A DNA stretch of 64,000 nt from Tuctoria greenei (lineage: Eukaryota > Streptophyta > Magnoliopsida > Poales > Poaceae). The position numbers were made by a program, and so were the translations under genes. The stretch spans positions 155,270,929-155,334,928 of the forward strand of contig JAYESD010000009.1 of NCBI GenBank assembly GCA_036927565.1, read 5' to 3'. Below, in pieces: positions 1-11,556 of the stretch; the stretch's first letter is position 1, and the number at the start of each line of letters is the position of its first letter. Under the pieces are notes generated by a model. The model worked only from the letters and a program-made list of their open reading frames with translations. It did no database searches and was not told the DNA's origin.

Positions 1-483
1 TCGATAGCACACACCGGACCTATGTTGGCTTGGCGTTCAGGCAAGTAGACTATACAACATGTTAAGATCCAAAGAGATCAACAATATAACTTGTTACACA
101 TATGAATAACTTGGACAAAAACTAAAAAAGAATTGCACAGTTTCATTATAGACAAGAAGGATAAAAATAATAATTTGATATATCGAGCCATGTACAAAAA
201 TAAATGCACGTGAAATCTGTTTTCACACAACAATGTCTTTCATTATAGGTCTGGATTACAGGGGAGACAAGGGCACAATTAGGGTGCAGGACCAAGCTAA
301 GTGTGCTATACGTCTTGTACTAGCCCAGGGCAGGTAGTTAGACTTTTAGTGATGTGACTATCTCAAGTGTTACTTGAACTTCCCGGACCCTCCCGGAGGG
401 GTCCGAATGTTCTCCCGGAGGACCTACCCGTCTTTGTATATTGACTCTATAACATACATTTTGTGTAATTACAGACTCACCTC

Positions 484-1954
484 CGTGATTTTAAGCATAA
501 AACTTACGGAGGTGCTCGATGTTCCAAGGTTTGGGAAGCGGAGTCCCATCCCCAATTGCCAAGTGAACGCATCAGGGACGGGATACTTTGATCACTCGGA
601 AGGGACCTTCCCAGCTGGGAGAAAGTTTTTTCATCCCTTCGCGAGTTAGTATTTTCCGTAGCACCAGATCGCCTTCCTCGGGCTGTCGGTTGCGCACTTG
701 TCTTTGATGATAGCGCCGGAGCACTTGGCGATAGCGAGCATTTCGAACGGCTGCTTGGCACCTTCCCTTGTAAACGAGGTCAAGGTCTTCCCGTCAGAGT
801 TGGTCCTACGCGGCTTCGTCGAAGGTCCGGACCCAGAAGGACCCCATGGTGATCTCCGGAGGAAGGATTGCTTCAGCTTCGTACAGTAGGAAGAAGGGTG
901 TCTTCCCAGTTGACCGGTTAGGTGTTGTCCTGATTGCCCACAATGTAGATGGATGCTCTTCAATCCAATTGGCTCCATGCTTTTTTAGGCGCTCATATGT
1001 GTGCATCTTGAGTCCTTTTAGAATTTCTGTGTTTGCTCTCTCGGCTTGGCCATTACTTGTTGGATGAGCTACTAAGGCGTAGCTGAGTTGAATGTCGAGG
1101 TCTTCGCAATATTCTTGAAATGCAACACTTGTAAATTGAGTTCCATTGTCAGTTATGACTTTGTTTGGGACTCCTAATCTGCATATTATGGACTTCAAGA
1201 ATTTGATAGTTGATTGCTTGTTAATTGTCACAACTGGAGTTGCTTCCGGCCACTTGGTGAACTTGTCAACAGGGACATACATGAACCTGTAACCTCTGAC
1301 TGCTTTTGGGAATGGTCCCAAGATGTCCATGCCCCACATAGAAAATGGCCATGTAGGAGGTATCATTTGTAGTGATTGAGCCAGTGTATGAATCTGTTTT
1401 GCAAGGAACTGGCATGCTTCACATTTTTTCACTAGCTCAACTGCATCCTGGAGTGCTATAGGCTAGTAAAACCCATGTCGGAAGGCTTTACCAACCAACG
1501 TGCGGGAAGATGCATGGTTCCCACACTCGCCTCCAACGATTTCTGCAAGTAGATCACGACCTTCTTCCCTTGTAATGCAACGCATTAGGATGTCATTGGC
1601 ACCATGCCGGTAAAGATCCCCCTCTACCAGTGTGTATCTTTTAGCCAACCTGACAATCCAGTCAGCGGATGCACTGTCTTCAGGAAGGACATTGTCTTTC
1701 AAGTAGCTCCGGATCTCCGAGATCCATGCATCAAAACTAACTTGAGCTTCTGAGTCTTGCGTGCTGGGTTGCTCGGAGCTTCCAATAGCACCTACGACCC
1801 TTGGTGGACGACATAATAACAGGGCCATCGGGACCGCCAGCTTTGAAGTGCTGGTCTCGCCCCCTTTGCTCAGTTCGGCAGGTTTAGCTGTTGGTCTGAA
1901 AAACCTCCGGATGAAGATTCTGTCAGGAGCCAGAGCTCTGGTTGAAGCCTTCAT
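484..1954 (-). pseudogene. Integrase region of Tat-lineage element A
   Basis: Degenerate integrase, which would join retrotransposon cDNA to the host chromosome. The catalytic core is readable at 806-1432: first Asp in GMDILGPFP, second Asp in TDNGTQF, and the Glu in NGQAERANTEIL, so the DDE triad is recognisable. Upstream (1463-1954) are the linker and the N-terminal part of integrase; downstream (about 500-800) is the C-terminal domain that element B shows more clearly (EGDLVLR, NWEGPFQV). In-frame stops separate the segments, so no complete protein can be made. Confidence 0.8.
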
Positions 1955-1960
1955 CGAGAG

Positions 1961-2519
1961 TTAGTCAGCTTCAGCATTATGAAGACGCTGAACATGGTGG
2001 AGATCCAGGACTTTGAAGTCCTTCTGGAGCCTCTGGACTTCAAAAAGATAAGCAACCAGTTGGGGATTGTTACAGCAGCATTCACATTTGACTTGTTTGA
2101 TGATGAGCTGTGAATCACCCTTCACCAACAGCTGTTTGACACCATAGGATAGTGCCACCTTGAGTCCGTAGATGAGAGCTTCCTACTCCGCCATATTGTT
2201 GGTCGCCTTGAAATCAAGGTGAACATGTACTTGACCTTCTCCCAAGTCAGAGAAAGGAGAAGGATTCCAACTCCGGCCCCCTGCTTCTGCACGGAGCCAT
2301 CAAAGTAGAGAGTCCAGTTAGGCTCGGTGAATACCGGAACCTTGGGTTCCGGTTTCTGCTCACTGGGGCCCCGGGGCTTGAAGGAGAGGGAGTCCATTCT
2401 GCCACGAAGTCAGCCAAAGCTTGACTTTTGATTGCTTGTCGTGGCACAAATTCGAGATCGAATTCGGCCAGCTCCGCTGCCCACTTTGCGATGTTCCTAG
2501 TAGAGTTAGGGTTGTGCAA
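1961..2519 (-). pseudogene. RNase H (archaeal-like type) of element A
   Basis: Second RNase H typical of Tat-lineage pol, which would degrade RNA in RNA-DNA hybrids during reverse transcription. The first catalytic Asp lies in LYFDGSVQKQGAGVG, and downstream VKGDSQLIIKQV supplies another conserved Asp. A preceding segment (NIAKWAAELAEFDLEF..QALADFVAEW) matches the RT/RNase H connection. A frame change near 2150-2250 and several stops break it. The extra RNase H between RT-RH and integrase supports the Tat assignment. Confidence 0.75.
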
Positions 2520-2631
2520 AATAGCGCGCAGTGGAAAAAGAAGTTACCACTAATATTTTGTGGGCTTGGAAGTAGTGACGAAGCTTCCTTGAGGCAATAA
2601 GAACTGCATAAAGTAGCTTATGCACCTCAAT

Positions 2632-2985
2632 TTATCTTGTCTTGGCGTCATGGAGTACTTCCCTGATGAAGTACACTGGGCGTTGGACGGTCCGGACCCT
2701 TTTGGAGGGGCCCAGAGCTTCTTCTCCATCAATCCGAACCCTCTCAAAGGGGTCTAGACCTTCTTGTTGAGCTTCCTGGACCCTCCCGGAGGGGTCCGGA
2801 TCTTCTTCGTGTTCAAGCTGGACCTTGTCGGATGGGTCCATCTCTTCATGAACAGCCATTATAACTCCCTCAGATGAGAGAGGCTGATCTGCTAGCACTC
2901 TGTCTTGAAGATCCATGTCTGAGGGCTGGGATCTAGACTCGCCTTCAGCTAGCTCTGGACCCTCCCGGAGGGGTCTAGGCTCCTA
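2632..2985 (-). repeat. In-frame acidic repeat insert in pol of element A
   Basis: Between the pol motifs LVTERPES (right) and VQRPVYFIREVL (left), which I expect to lie close together in Tat pol, there are about 100 extra codons with a degenerate repeat of the form DPSxRVxxxxEE (DPSDKV, DPSGRV, DPFERV, GPSKRV). At DNA level the repeats are near-palindromic GGACCCTCCCGGAGGGGTCC blocks, also present at about 382-405 and 31524-31548. This looks like local amplification of a GC-rich palindrome that stayed in frame. The function is unknown. Confidence 0.6.
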
Positions 2986-4038
2986 AACTGGATGTGACTC
3001 CGGTCTTTCCGTGACCAGGACCATGCTGACAACTTCGGTAGTTGCAGAAATGTAAAGCGGTAAAGGTTCACCAGGATTTGGAGCTACCAAGATTGGTAGT
3101 GTGGTGAGGAGCTGTTTCAGCTCTTGAAATGCTTTTTCTCCTTCTTCAGACCAATGAAATGGTCTGGACTTCCTCAAGAGTTTGAAGAAGGGTAGCGCCC
3201 GTTCTGCAAATCTTGAGATGAACCGATTGAGCTCAGCTAGACATCCAGTTAACTTCTGGACATCCTTGATGCGGGCTGGGGGCCGCATATCTTCTATAGC
3301 CTTGATCTTCGTCGGACTTGCTTAAATTCCTTGGTGAGTCACCAAGAAACCTAGAAGCTTCCCGGAGCTAACCCCGAAGACACATTTGTCCAGGTTCAGC
3401 TTGGTGCGCGTGTTGCGCAACTTGTCAAATATGGCTTACAAGTTATCAAGGAGTGACTCCTTGTTCTTGATCTTCATGATGATGTCATCAACGTACACCT
3501 CCACCAAGTCTCTGATTAGCTCTCCAAATGTTTTGTACATAGCTCGCACAAATGTTGAAACAACATTTTTGAGACCAAAGCTCATGGCAGTATAACAATA
3601 CAATCCATCTACTGTTATGAAGGAAGTATGCTCTTCATCTTCCTTAGACATTTGGATTTGATGATATCCAAAATATGCATCTAAGAAACACAATAGCTCA
3701 CACCTGGAGGTGGAGTTCACTATCTGATCTATCCTAGGTAGTGGAAATGGATCCTTTGGACATGCCTTATTTAAGGTGGTGTAGTCGATACACATCTGAA
3801 GCTTTCCGCCAGCCTTGGGCACCACGACTGGGTTTGCCAGCCATTTAGGATGAAACACTTCCCGCATGAAACCAGCTTCAAGCAACTTCTTGATCTCTTG
3901 TCGGATGAAGTTTTGTCGCTCGATTGATTGCTTCCGGGGCTTCTGGTGTACAGGCCGTGCATCAGGATAAATCATCAGATTGTGATCAATCACCTCACTA
4001 GGAATCCTAGGCATTTGTGACGGTTGCCAGGCAAACAC
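2983..4038 (-). pseudogene. Reverse transcriptase of Tat-lineage element A
   Basis: Reverse transcriptase fingers-palm at 3436-4038 with the active-site motif YVDDII and the preceding LPRIDQIV and SFGLKN motifs; the thumb/connection and start of RNase H continue at 2983-3288 (KLTGCLAELNRFISR, LYISATTEVVSMVLV). A stop near 3433 (TAA) and one near 3323 split the reading frame. It would copy element RNA into cDNA. It lies downstream of the protease and upstream of the RNase H, as expected for gypsy pol. Confidence 0.85.
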
Positions 4039-4077
4039 GTCGACATTAGCCCGGAGGAAAGTGATGAGCGTGAGTTC

Positions 4078-4841
4078 CTATTTGTTGTTCAGACCTTCCG
4101 ATATACGAGTAGTCTGAGCAGCATCGGAACCAATTTGGACGACTTTGATGGGAACATCGGTGTCGCCGCTTGGTTGCACATGAGGTCCAGAAGCTGAGCC
4201 TCGATGACGAGAACTCGAAGGTTTCAGAGCTAACTCATTTCCGGATGCTTCCTCCTGCACTGTAGCAAGTGCGTGGAGTTCTTCCAATGCATTGATTTCT
4301 GCATTGTGATCCCCGCGGATCCGGAGAGCGCCATTAGGTGTTTGCATCTTCAACACCAAATAACCATAGTGAGCAGCAGCCATGAACCTATACAAGGCAG
4401 GCCTGGCAAGTATGGCGTTGAACGGCAAACTGATCTGCACTACGTCGAAGACTAGCTTCTCGGTTCTGTAGTTCTCCCGAGTCCCAAAGGTCACCGGGAG
4501 TGTGATAGAGCCGAGAGGGGTAATGGCCCCTAGACCTACCCCAGAAAAAGGTCGAAGGGGCGAAGGTCTGAAGGTCGGAGCTGAAGCTTTACGAAGGCTT
4601 TGAAGCTTATGAGGTTCAGCCCTGCACCACCGTCCACCAGTACATGGTGGAGTTGAACATTGTTAATAGTCGGAGACACCATCAACGGGAGTTGACCAGC
4701 TCCGATCATGTTATGAGGGAAGTCCGAAGCATAAAAAATGATGGGAGTATCCATCCACTTTCGGTGATACTCCGCCCTAGTGGTGGGAGCTACAGCAGTC
4801 ATGTCCTGCCGCATTGTCTTGAGGATGCGGCGAGAGGTCAT
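4078..4841 (-). pseudogene. Aspartic protease region of element A
   Basis: Two fragments in series. The right one contains LVDGGAGLNLIS, the expected position of the retropepsin active-site Asp (usually D-S/T-G, here D-G-G as in many Tat elements). The left one (ENYRTEKLVFDVVQISLPFNAILARPALYRFMA) matches the flap-side C-terminal part (ILGRP-like). A stop at about 4536 separates them. The protease would release Gag and Pol products. Confidence 0.7.
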
Positions 4842-4844
4842 GTC

Positions 4845-6490
4845 CTAAGAACAACCATAAATGGTGTTTAGGGTCTTCCGATGCTCATTGTCAGATACGT
4901 CAGAGTCATCGTCAACGGTGTTGTATACAACCTTCAAAACCTTTTTGGGGTCCTGAAAGCCTAACTCCTCCTCAGTCGGAGCTTCGTCGACTTTTTGCTT
5001 TCCTTCCCGTTGGCAGAAAGGAGCTTCTTCTCGACGCTTGTTGTAGCGCTCGAAAAGATTCCGAACCTCTCGGCATTCTTCCAGATTGTGTTTTTGTGTC
5101 TTGTGGATCGGACACCTCATCTTGGAATTGTTGTCATCTTCTGACGAAGGACAAGGTCGTTTCTCGGGGCGTGGCCCCCGGCCACCCGGAGCCGCAGCAG
5201 CCGCAGCAGTACGTGCGCCGGCTGATAGCTTATTTTTGCCATTGGACTTCTTTTTCTTTTTGCCACCCACGGAAGTAGTGGATTTAGTCTTGGAAGATTT
5301 CTTGTTTGCCTCCGGAGGTGGTTTGGAGTGCATATCACTTCCCTCTGCAGCTTTAACACATTTATTTGCTAAGCCGAAGAGTTCTGTGACACTGGTGACT
5401 TCTTTGGTCATCAGCTTCTCCAACATCTTCTTGTCTCGAACACCCTGTCTGAATGCAACGATAACAGAAGCGCTCGAGATTGAAGGGTTGGTATTGCGTA
5501 CATGAGAAAACCGCTGGATAAAGGACCGCAATGATTCCCCCGTTGTTTGCTTCATAACAAACAAGTCCAGTTCAGTGCCAGATCGGATGTAAGAACTTCC
5601 AAAGTTAGCAGTGAACTATTGGCATAGTTCCTCCCAACTATTGATGGAGTCGGGTGGAAGACTCATGAACCAGGACCTTGCAGTCCCAGTCAGAGCCATT
5701 GGGAAGTAATTTGCCATCACGACCTTGTTGCCCCCCACCGCAAGTATAGCAGTGGAGTAGATTTGGAGAAACTCGGTGGGGTTGATAGTCCCGTCGAATT
5801 TCTCTGGCAAATGAGGCCAAAACTTATGTGGCCATCTGACCATGTGTTAGTGCATGGCCAGGGAAGAACAGCCTTCCCCTACTCCCTGAGGTGCAGGGTT
5901 GTCCCAAGCCTCTCACCTCTCGCGAGTACGCTCAATATGGATTCGGTCGTCCTGCATGCCGGTAACGGCGATCAAGTTCCAACCGCAGGCCATCGGTCGG
6001 AATCCTGGGTGATGGTGTGGGTGTGTCGTGCCCCGGAAGGCAGCGAAGTCACCTACTGGGATGTAGCACGCCGTTAGTGCTATGACACGTGAGGACCAAG
6101 TCTTCCAGACAAGGTCCTATGTTGAGCTGTTGCTTGCCCCGAAGGGGGGAGGACCTTGGTTTGCTGATGGCATCAGTTGCGATTGCAACTAGATGCTGTA
6201 CATCAGCGCACAACTGCTCCATCACACCCTGAGGTGCTCCAAGCGCTGGTGGGCGCTCCAACAGAGTTCGCGTAGCAATTAGCGTGTTCTCGGAGTTGTT
6301 GTTTGCCGAGCTGCTGTGACCGACACAAGTACCCATCCTACTGTCCAGCATTGTTTGTTGGGGCAGATGGTGGTGGTGGTGGCATGACACCCGCCGGGAC
6401 AACGGCGCCTGCTGGATGCTGCATGTTGGAGGGATTGCCTCTAGCAGGCTGCTCAACATGGTTGTCATTGGAGGATCCTGTGGTGGAGTT
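4845..6490 (-). pseudogene. Gag of Tat-lineage element A
   Basis: Structural protein of the retrotransposon particle. The central Gag domain is at about 5560-5843 (PEKFDGTINPTEFLQIYSTA, ARSWFMSLPPDSINSW) and continues at 4845-5564 (RSFIQRFSHVRNTNP). Downstream comes a Lys-rich and Ala/Gly-rich linker and a CPIHKTQKHNLEEC motif, the zinc-knuckle equivalent of Tat Gag. The N-terminal third (6049-6468) is poorly conserved. Stops at about 5613 and 5844, and a TAG at 4845-4847 before the protease, show decay. Confidence 0.75.
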
Positions 6491-6513
6491 CACCATCTTG
6501 AGATCTCGGGTAC

Positions 6514-6534
6514 CCCCCTACCTGGCGCACCAAA
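6514..6534 (-). promoter_or_regulatory. Primer-binding-site position of element A
   Basis: On the minus strand the LTR end (CTTCGACA) is followed directly by TTTGGTGCGCCAGGTAGG, the position where the tRNA primer pairs. I cannot assign the tRNA from sequence alone. Element B has the equivalent, mutated, just left of 31901. Confidence 0.5.
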
Positions 6535-7388
6535 TGTCGAAGTGTGCGAACGACACTTCCCCCGGTACTACTAGATTATAGCCCGCGGAGGTTCTTGTAT
6601 TGGTTTGGGCACACAGAGATCAGGAACAAGATGATAACATCGGAGATTTACGTTGTTTAGGCCGCTTGAGTGTAATACCCTACTCCATGGTGTGATTATG
6701 TTGTTGTATTGAGTTTTTCAGTAGCACTAGTATGCGTGTGAGCTTGGATCCGATTGTCCCCCTGTACCATGCAGCTCAGACCTTTTATAGTCTAAGGACT
6801 GATCGTTACAACATTTGCATGGTCTGACATGTGGCCCTGGCGTATTTAATAGCCTAATACACTGTCTATGTGCATTAAGTGTGGTTAATAGTGTGATAAC
6901 GTGCCTTAATGTCTGCGTTACCCCTATTAATAGTGCTCTGATCGTGTGTCATTAATACAGCATTAATGACACGTAATCAGGTCCTGTAACTGCCGCTTTA
7001 ACTGTCCCTTGAATATCTGTGCTGTTGGAGATCAGCCAATGTACTCGCTGGTGATGTAGGTCCGGAGGCTCCACATGTGGAAGCTTTGGAGCTTCCCCTT
7101 GTAGGGAGGTAGCTCCCAAACCGCTATACATGTGGTAGCACCGGAGCTCCCCTCTGCTGGGGTTAGGTCCGAGGTCATTATACACGTGTTGACTGTGGAG
7201 CTTCCTTATGTCGGAAGTTTAGCTCCAGACTTACATTACACGTGTCAATCCCAGAGCTACCCATATGAGGGATGCAAGTCCGGTGTAGTGTGACGTGTGG
7301 GGCCTGAGGAGACCTTCAATTTTGACAGGTGGAACTCTCTTGCACTTCTTGCAGTACTGTGGGGTACCCGGTACACAGGGTACCGACA
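6535..7388 (-). repeat. LTR-A of the Tat-lineage elements (854 bp)
   Basis: On the minus strand it starts TGTCGGTACC and ends CTTCGACA, the TG..CA ends of an LTR. It is the 5' LTR of element A and, by position, also the 3' LTR of element B to its right, so it appears shared. The inner part, about 7040-7300, holds four to five degenerate units of about 60 bp built on GGAGCTTCCC / TAGGTCCG / ACACGTG. LTR-B (31901 onward) is clearly related but much diverged. Confidence 0.8.
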
Positions 7389-7865
7389 GGGGCCATCTTT
7401 GATTCCCACGATGCGGCTTCAAAGCTTTTCTGATGTGCCGTTGGGGCGATGCTCTGTGGTTAAACCATCTCCATGTGGCTTCTTTTGAATGTGGCAAGTG
7501 AGATCTTAGTGTGTGGATCTCACACAATTGAAGGTCGTCGGTTCCCGATGTAAAAACCGTATCAGTTCCGAGCCTTGTTAGGCTACCGCCCTCGGGCTTT
7601 CAACCTCCCATCATGACAATGGTTCACCTGGGAAAATAGTTATGGCCTTTCCGCCGGAGTGGACCCGGGCCCATTTGTCATTAGCAGGGTAGATTTTTGA
7701 AAGCGTAACCCTGATCCCATTGCGGTTTCCATCCAAGCGTTGCGGAGGCTTACTTAAGAAGGAAAGCCTGCACAGTTTTAGGACTCTTTATACTTTCGAT
7801 TGAACTTGCACTTAGAGCCTCCCAACCTTTGCATAGCCTTCCAACTTTCGCTCCACTTTGCCGCG
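7389..7865. other. Noncoding stretch between LTR-A and the antisense ORF
   Basis: No gene is seen. The first bases read GGGGCCATCTTT, the complement of a short purine-leaning run as expected for the polypurine tract of element B beside its 3' LTR, though the tract is weak. The rest would be the leader of the plus-strand Transposase_28-type ORF that begins at 7866. No certain TATA box was found. Confidence 0.4.
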
Positions 7866-8291
7866 ATGGAGTTGGGTCTTCCCCGCAGCAAGGTCAAGAC
7901 CGACAAGGAGATGGCGAGTGTGCGGACCTACATGGGTTGGTCCAGCAACTCCTGCAAAAAGGACATCTGCTTTGGAAAGCTCCCCTTCAAGAAGGAGCGC
8001 ACCAGAGATATGGTGTATTTCTCGGCATACGCCATGGTGGGTCTGATCCCACCTTTCTCAAGCTTCCTCTTGATGTTGCTGGATTTCTACGGCCTCCAGC
8101 TTTATCATATCGGCCCCCCACTCCCTCTTGCTAGTGTCTACTTTCATCCACTTCTGTGAGATGCGGGTGGGTGTGCCTCCCTGCGTCGAGCTGTTCCGGA
8201 CCTTCTTCATGGTCCACACCACCGGCAAGGGGACAAAGCTCATCGGCTTCTACTATTTCGTGAAGCAGAAGAATTGCCCCTTCAAGTACTT
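7866..8291 (+). pseudogene. Transposase_28-type ('putative gypsy type transposon') ORF, 5' part
   Basis: Plus-strand ORF lying antisense to gag-pol, as in Tat-lineage elements of the Grande/RIRE2 kind. The protein begins MELGLPRS and carries family-like stretches LLDFYGLQLYHI and VGVPPCVELFRTFF. A frameshift at about 8115-8135 moves the reading frame, so it is a pseudogene. The molecular function of this family is unknown to me despite its name. CACTA-1 interrupts it after a KYF codon context; removing the insertion and one CTT keeps the frame open into the part at 27219. The start is the first ATG in the conserved frame. Confidence 0.75.
8289..8291. repeat. Left target-site duplication of CACTA-1 (CTT)
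   Basis: CTT directly precedes the terminal CACTA at 8292 and is repeated directly after the terminal TAGTG at 27219-27221. Three-base duplications are the rule for CACTA insertions. Confidence 0.9.
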
Positions 8292-8705
8292 CACTAAAGT
8301 AATATCGATCAATTACGTCGGCTAGAGTCGGTGTAATTAAGGACTAAATCAATGTAAGTAACTTAATTATGCCAGTTTTCACTTAATTACGTTGGCGGTT
8401 GGTCGACGTAGCGATTTGGATGTAATTAAGGTAACTTACGTCGGCCACCGACGTAACTTACCTTAATTATGTCGGTCTGCAGTAGCCGATGTAAGTAACG
8501 TACTGGGATGGGTCGCGGGCTGGGCCGGAGTACTTATGTCGGTTGCTGCAGACCGACATAAGTTAAGTGCTCTAACTTACGTTGGTTGTTCCAAAACGAC
8601 GTAAGTTAAGTGGTTTAACTTACGTTGGTATGGTCTGACCGACGTAAGTTAAACTGGGGTAACTTACGTCGGCAATTCCATAGCCGACGTAAGTTAAGTT
8701 TTCGA
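8292..8705. repeat. Subterminal repeats of CACTA-1, left end
   Basis: Many copies of TTACGTCGG and its complement in both orientations, often paired as TAACTTACGTCGG..CCGACGTAAGTTA. Such arrays bind the element's TNPA-like protein in En/Spm elements. No coding sequence is seen here. Confidence 0.85.
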
Positions 8706-8848
8706 ATTTTTTTTAAAAATAGAAACTGGCTGCCTCGCTCGATGGCGAGAACACAGAACAGACATATAACATATACACAGCATAACAGTTACAAAATATA
8801 GTCCAAAACATCGATAACAACACAATTTGCAAAATAAGTTCCACCGGG

Positions 8849-11478
8849 CTACACGCTAGCCCCTCCACTACCTCCGTGATCTTCTCGGCGTGTTCCCGAA
8901 CCCTGCAGAAGAAACATAGTCACTAGTAAGCATCAATGTCAACTCAGTGATAACATCAGAGTCCAAAAACATCAGTGATAATGTTAGATTTGGATTGCTT
9001 CACATTAAGTCATACACCTGGGCTATCACAGAAGGTTTCAAGAGGTAATGTAGTGGTCTTTGATATTTTTTGACAGTCATGCTACATTACCTCTTGAAAC
9101 CTTATGTGATAGCCCAGGTGCATGACTTAATGTGAAGCAATCCAACTCTAACATTATGGTATTACCCACCAAAAGCTTGATTACACTTAACTTCCTCACC
9201 ACTATAGGAATCAATATCTGACAAGTCATCAAGATCTACCTCTATGTTCTACCTCCTTATCTCTCTATGTAAAATACTAAAATGGATACAACAATATTAA
9301 AGAGAGAGTTTATCACCTGCTCTGGTGTCTGCTGCGGCGGAAGTGTAGGAATCTCGATATCCTGACCGTTGTGTCGAGCAAGAGCCTGCCATTGCAAAAT
9401 ATAAGAAGATATATGTTATTGAAGTGTTGTGAAATTTAACTACGATACTTTGAATTACTTACCGACACCGCGGCTTGCATCTGGGCCATCATTAAGGCCG
9501 TCCTCTGTTGCTCCTCCCTTGCCTCCGCTCTCGTCCTCTCCAGCTCTGCCTGGGTTTGCGTCAGCGTCTCCCTCATGGCCTGGAGCTCCGGCTGGGTCTG
9601 TGAGAGACGACCACTGGTCCCAACGGTCGAAGCCTGCGACGATGAAGCGCCTCTCAAAGGTCATGTCGACCTCGAGTCGACAACTCCATCAAAAATGGCA
9701 AACCTGCAAAAGAATGAAAACACTAAGTAGAAGAAGATTAATTGAAAAAGAAATGAAACACACAAAGAACTCACCGTCCGTGGGCCTTCCCGCCTCCGCT
9801 TGCATACGCGACTTAGGGGTCGATCGGCGCGCTTTCCCAATTGTAATCCGCACTGTGTATCTTCGCGACCTCCTGCGCGTACTTTGTCTACAAAACAAAT
9901 AAATCTTGTAAGCATGTCAATAATAGTATTAGTTATAATGAAATTGATAAATTTCAAAAACTTACCAGTCGGTCGGCTGCGACCTGACTACACTGTCCTG
10001 GCTGAGAAGGGTCACTTCCCTTGTGACCTCTCTTCCAAACTTGGGTCGGGGTCGGCTCATGACCCATCTCTCGCTCCTGTACAACCGTGTTAGTGAGATA
10101 AATAATATATTAGGAACACATAAATAAAATGAGAAGGTACTTACCATGCGTTTAGCCTAACGTAAGTAGTTGTCGCCGCCATAGTTGTGCTTGCCCTCGG
10201 ACCCCATGCGGCACTGTCTAGCCTTTGTGGACTTATTGATGAAAGTGTTGCTAGCCCAGTACCGACAGAGAGCTAAGTACGCCTCGATGTTACCCTGTAA
10301 CCAGGACATACTAACCTGCACATATTTCATTTTTCATCAACGCAGTTAACATACATAGATATTGTAAATATTTAACAATATTAAATACTTACCTCTGCGT
10401 ACTGCTCCTCTGTCAAGTACGAGTCGGAGTCCTTCCTAAATACACCCCTTTGCTGCTCCTGCTCCTGCTCCCGGGGGTGCCGCTTGTAGTACGCTTTGAC
10501 GGCCTGAATCCGGGTGTACGACAACGCCGCCGTCGTGAGCTTCCGAGCGTTGTAATGGAACACACGTCTCGCGTGGTCCTCCATGCCCGGTTCCTCTACT
10601 TGGTACCTCAGCTTTAAGCAAACAAATATTTAAGTGATATGCATTAATAATTCAAACGAGTTGAAAAAATGAAACAGTTAAACTTACCATAAAATCGTGC
10701 CACACGGCTCCCTGAACCGTGCCGTGCACCGGGTTAGAGACACGAGCGTAGTCATCCCACGACAGGGCATGAAAACCGTCAATCACACCGGGGTAGTGCA
10801 ACTTCACGATAGCACCCAGAACACTGTTAACCTGCCTGTGGTGCTTCTCGGCCCCCGTGAACGAAAAGTCGTACCAACATCTACAAAATATATGAAATCA
10901 ATAAGTAAAGGAAAACAACATATAATATTTAATATACTACATACAGTATTTACCTGTCTCCAACAGGACGGATCGTGGTCCGCTGAGTAGTAACCGGAGG
11001 AGGAGCCGCAAAGTGGGTCCTCGTCGTCCGTCGCCTCTGCTGTGACGCTGTCACGTCTTGTGACCCTGAAGGCTCTGCTGAACCACCGGAGTCTCCAGGA
11101 AGGCTAGTGGTAGCCGGCTACACAGGGAGGCTAGCGCTAGAGGGCTCCTGTAGTGGCCCCCTAGCCTCTGAGTCGGGCTCCTGTAGCGGCCCCCTAGCCT
11201 CTGACTCTGACTCTGACTCAGAAGTCTCTGAGTCAGACTGCACAAAAGGAAAAGATTGACAATAAATAATTAATAACAACTGTAATTTCAAAAATAACTT
11301 TATTGTAACTAAAATTTACCTCAGTCCGCTGAAAGCACACGACAGCTGAGGGTGGAGCGTGTGCCAGAAAGAGGGAACGTCGGCTAGAAAGGAACGAGCT
11401 CCCTGAGCAAGGGTCGCGTGGCAGCTCAAACCCTCTCACTGGCTTCCCTTTCCCCTTCCCCTTCCCCTTTGATGACAA
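8849..11478 (-). pseudogene. CACTA-1 second gene (Transposase_24-type, TNPA-like role)
   Basis: Multi-exon gene paralogous to 41966-44700 of CACTA-2. Exon 1 (11320-11478) encodes SSKGKGKGKGK; exon 2 starts at 11239 with a Ser/Glu-rich segment; later exons encode the conserved block GAIVKLHYPGVIDGFHALSWDDYARV (about 10690-10880), RRVFHYNA (10381-10590), a basic helix region, a coiled coil with Gln/Glu repeats (9436-9660), a short exon (9319-9388) and a Gly-rich tail ending at 8849. Lesions: the start codon position reads TTG where CACTA-2 has ATG, exon 2 has an in-frame TAG, and another TAG lies before the KRM end of a middle exon. The product would bind subterminal repeats; that role is inferred from En/Spm TNPA. 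Confidence 0.75.
8978..9157. mobile_element. Foldback MITE in the 3' part of CACTA-1
   Basis: About 77-bp inverted arms (ATAATGTTAGATTTGGATTG.. against the complement ending ..CTAACATTAT) around a short AT-rich centre. It falls in an intron-like position between the last exons of the second CACTA-1 gene. No transposase is encoded; superfamily not assigned. Confidence 0.75.
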
Positions 11479-11556
11479 CCTGTTGCAAGGAATAAATGAT
11501 TAATATGCAAAGATAATATACGAAATTAATGTTAAATTAGTGAATAAAACGTTACT

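Larger units (their letters stand above)
1..7388 (-). mobile_element. Tat-lineage Ty3/gypsy retrotransposon A, partial and decayed
   Basis: Minus-strand LTR retrotransposon whose 5' LTR is at the right (6535-7388) and whose 3' end lies beyond the left edge. Reading leftwards the order is gag, protease, RT, RNase H, integrase, which is the Ty3/gypsy order. The RNase H (LYFDGS) and gag (PEKFDG, CPIHKT) resemble the Tat lineage (RIRE2, Grande, Cinful types). Every domain is cut by stops or frameshifts, so the copy is dead. Positions 1-483 hold 3' noncoding sequence that reappears near 31143-31600 in element B. The lineage call rests on remembered motifs, not a search. Confidence 0.85.
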
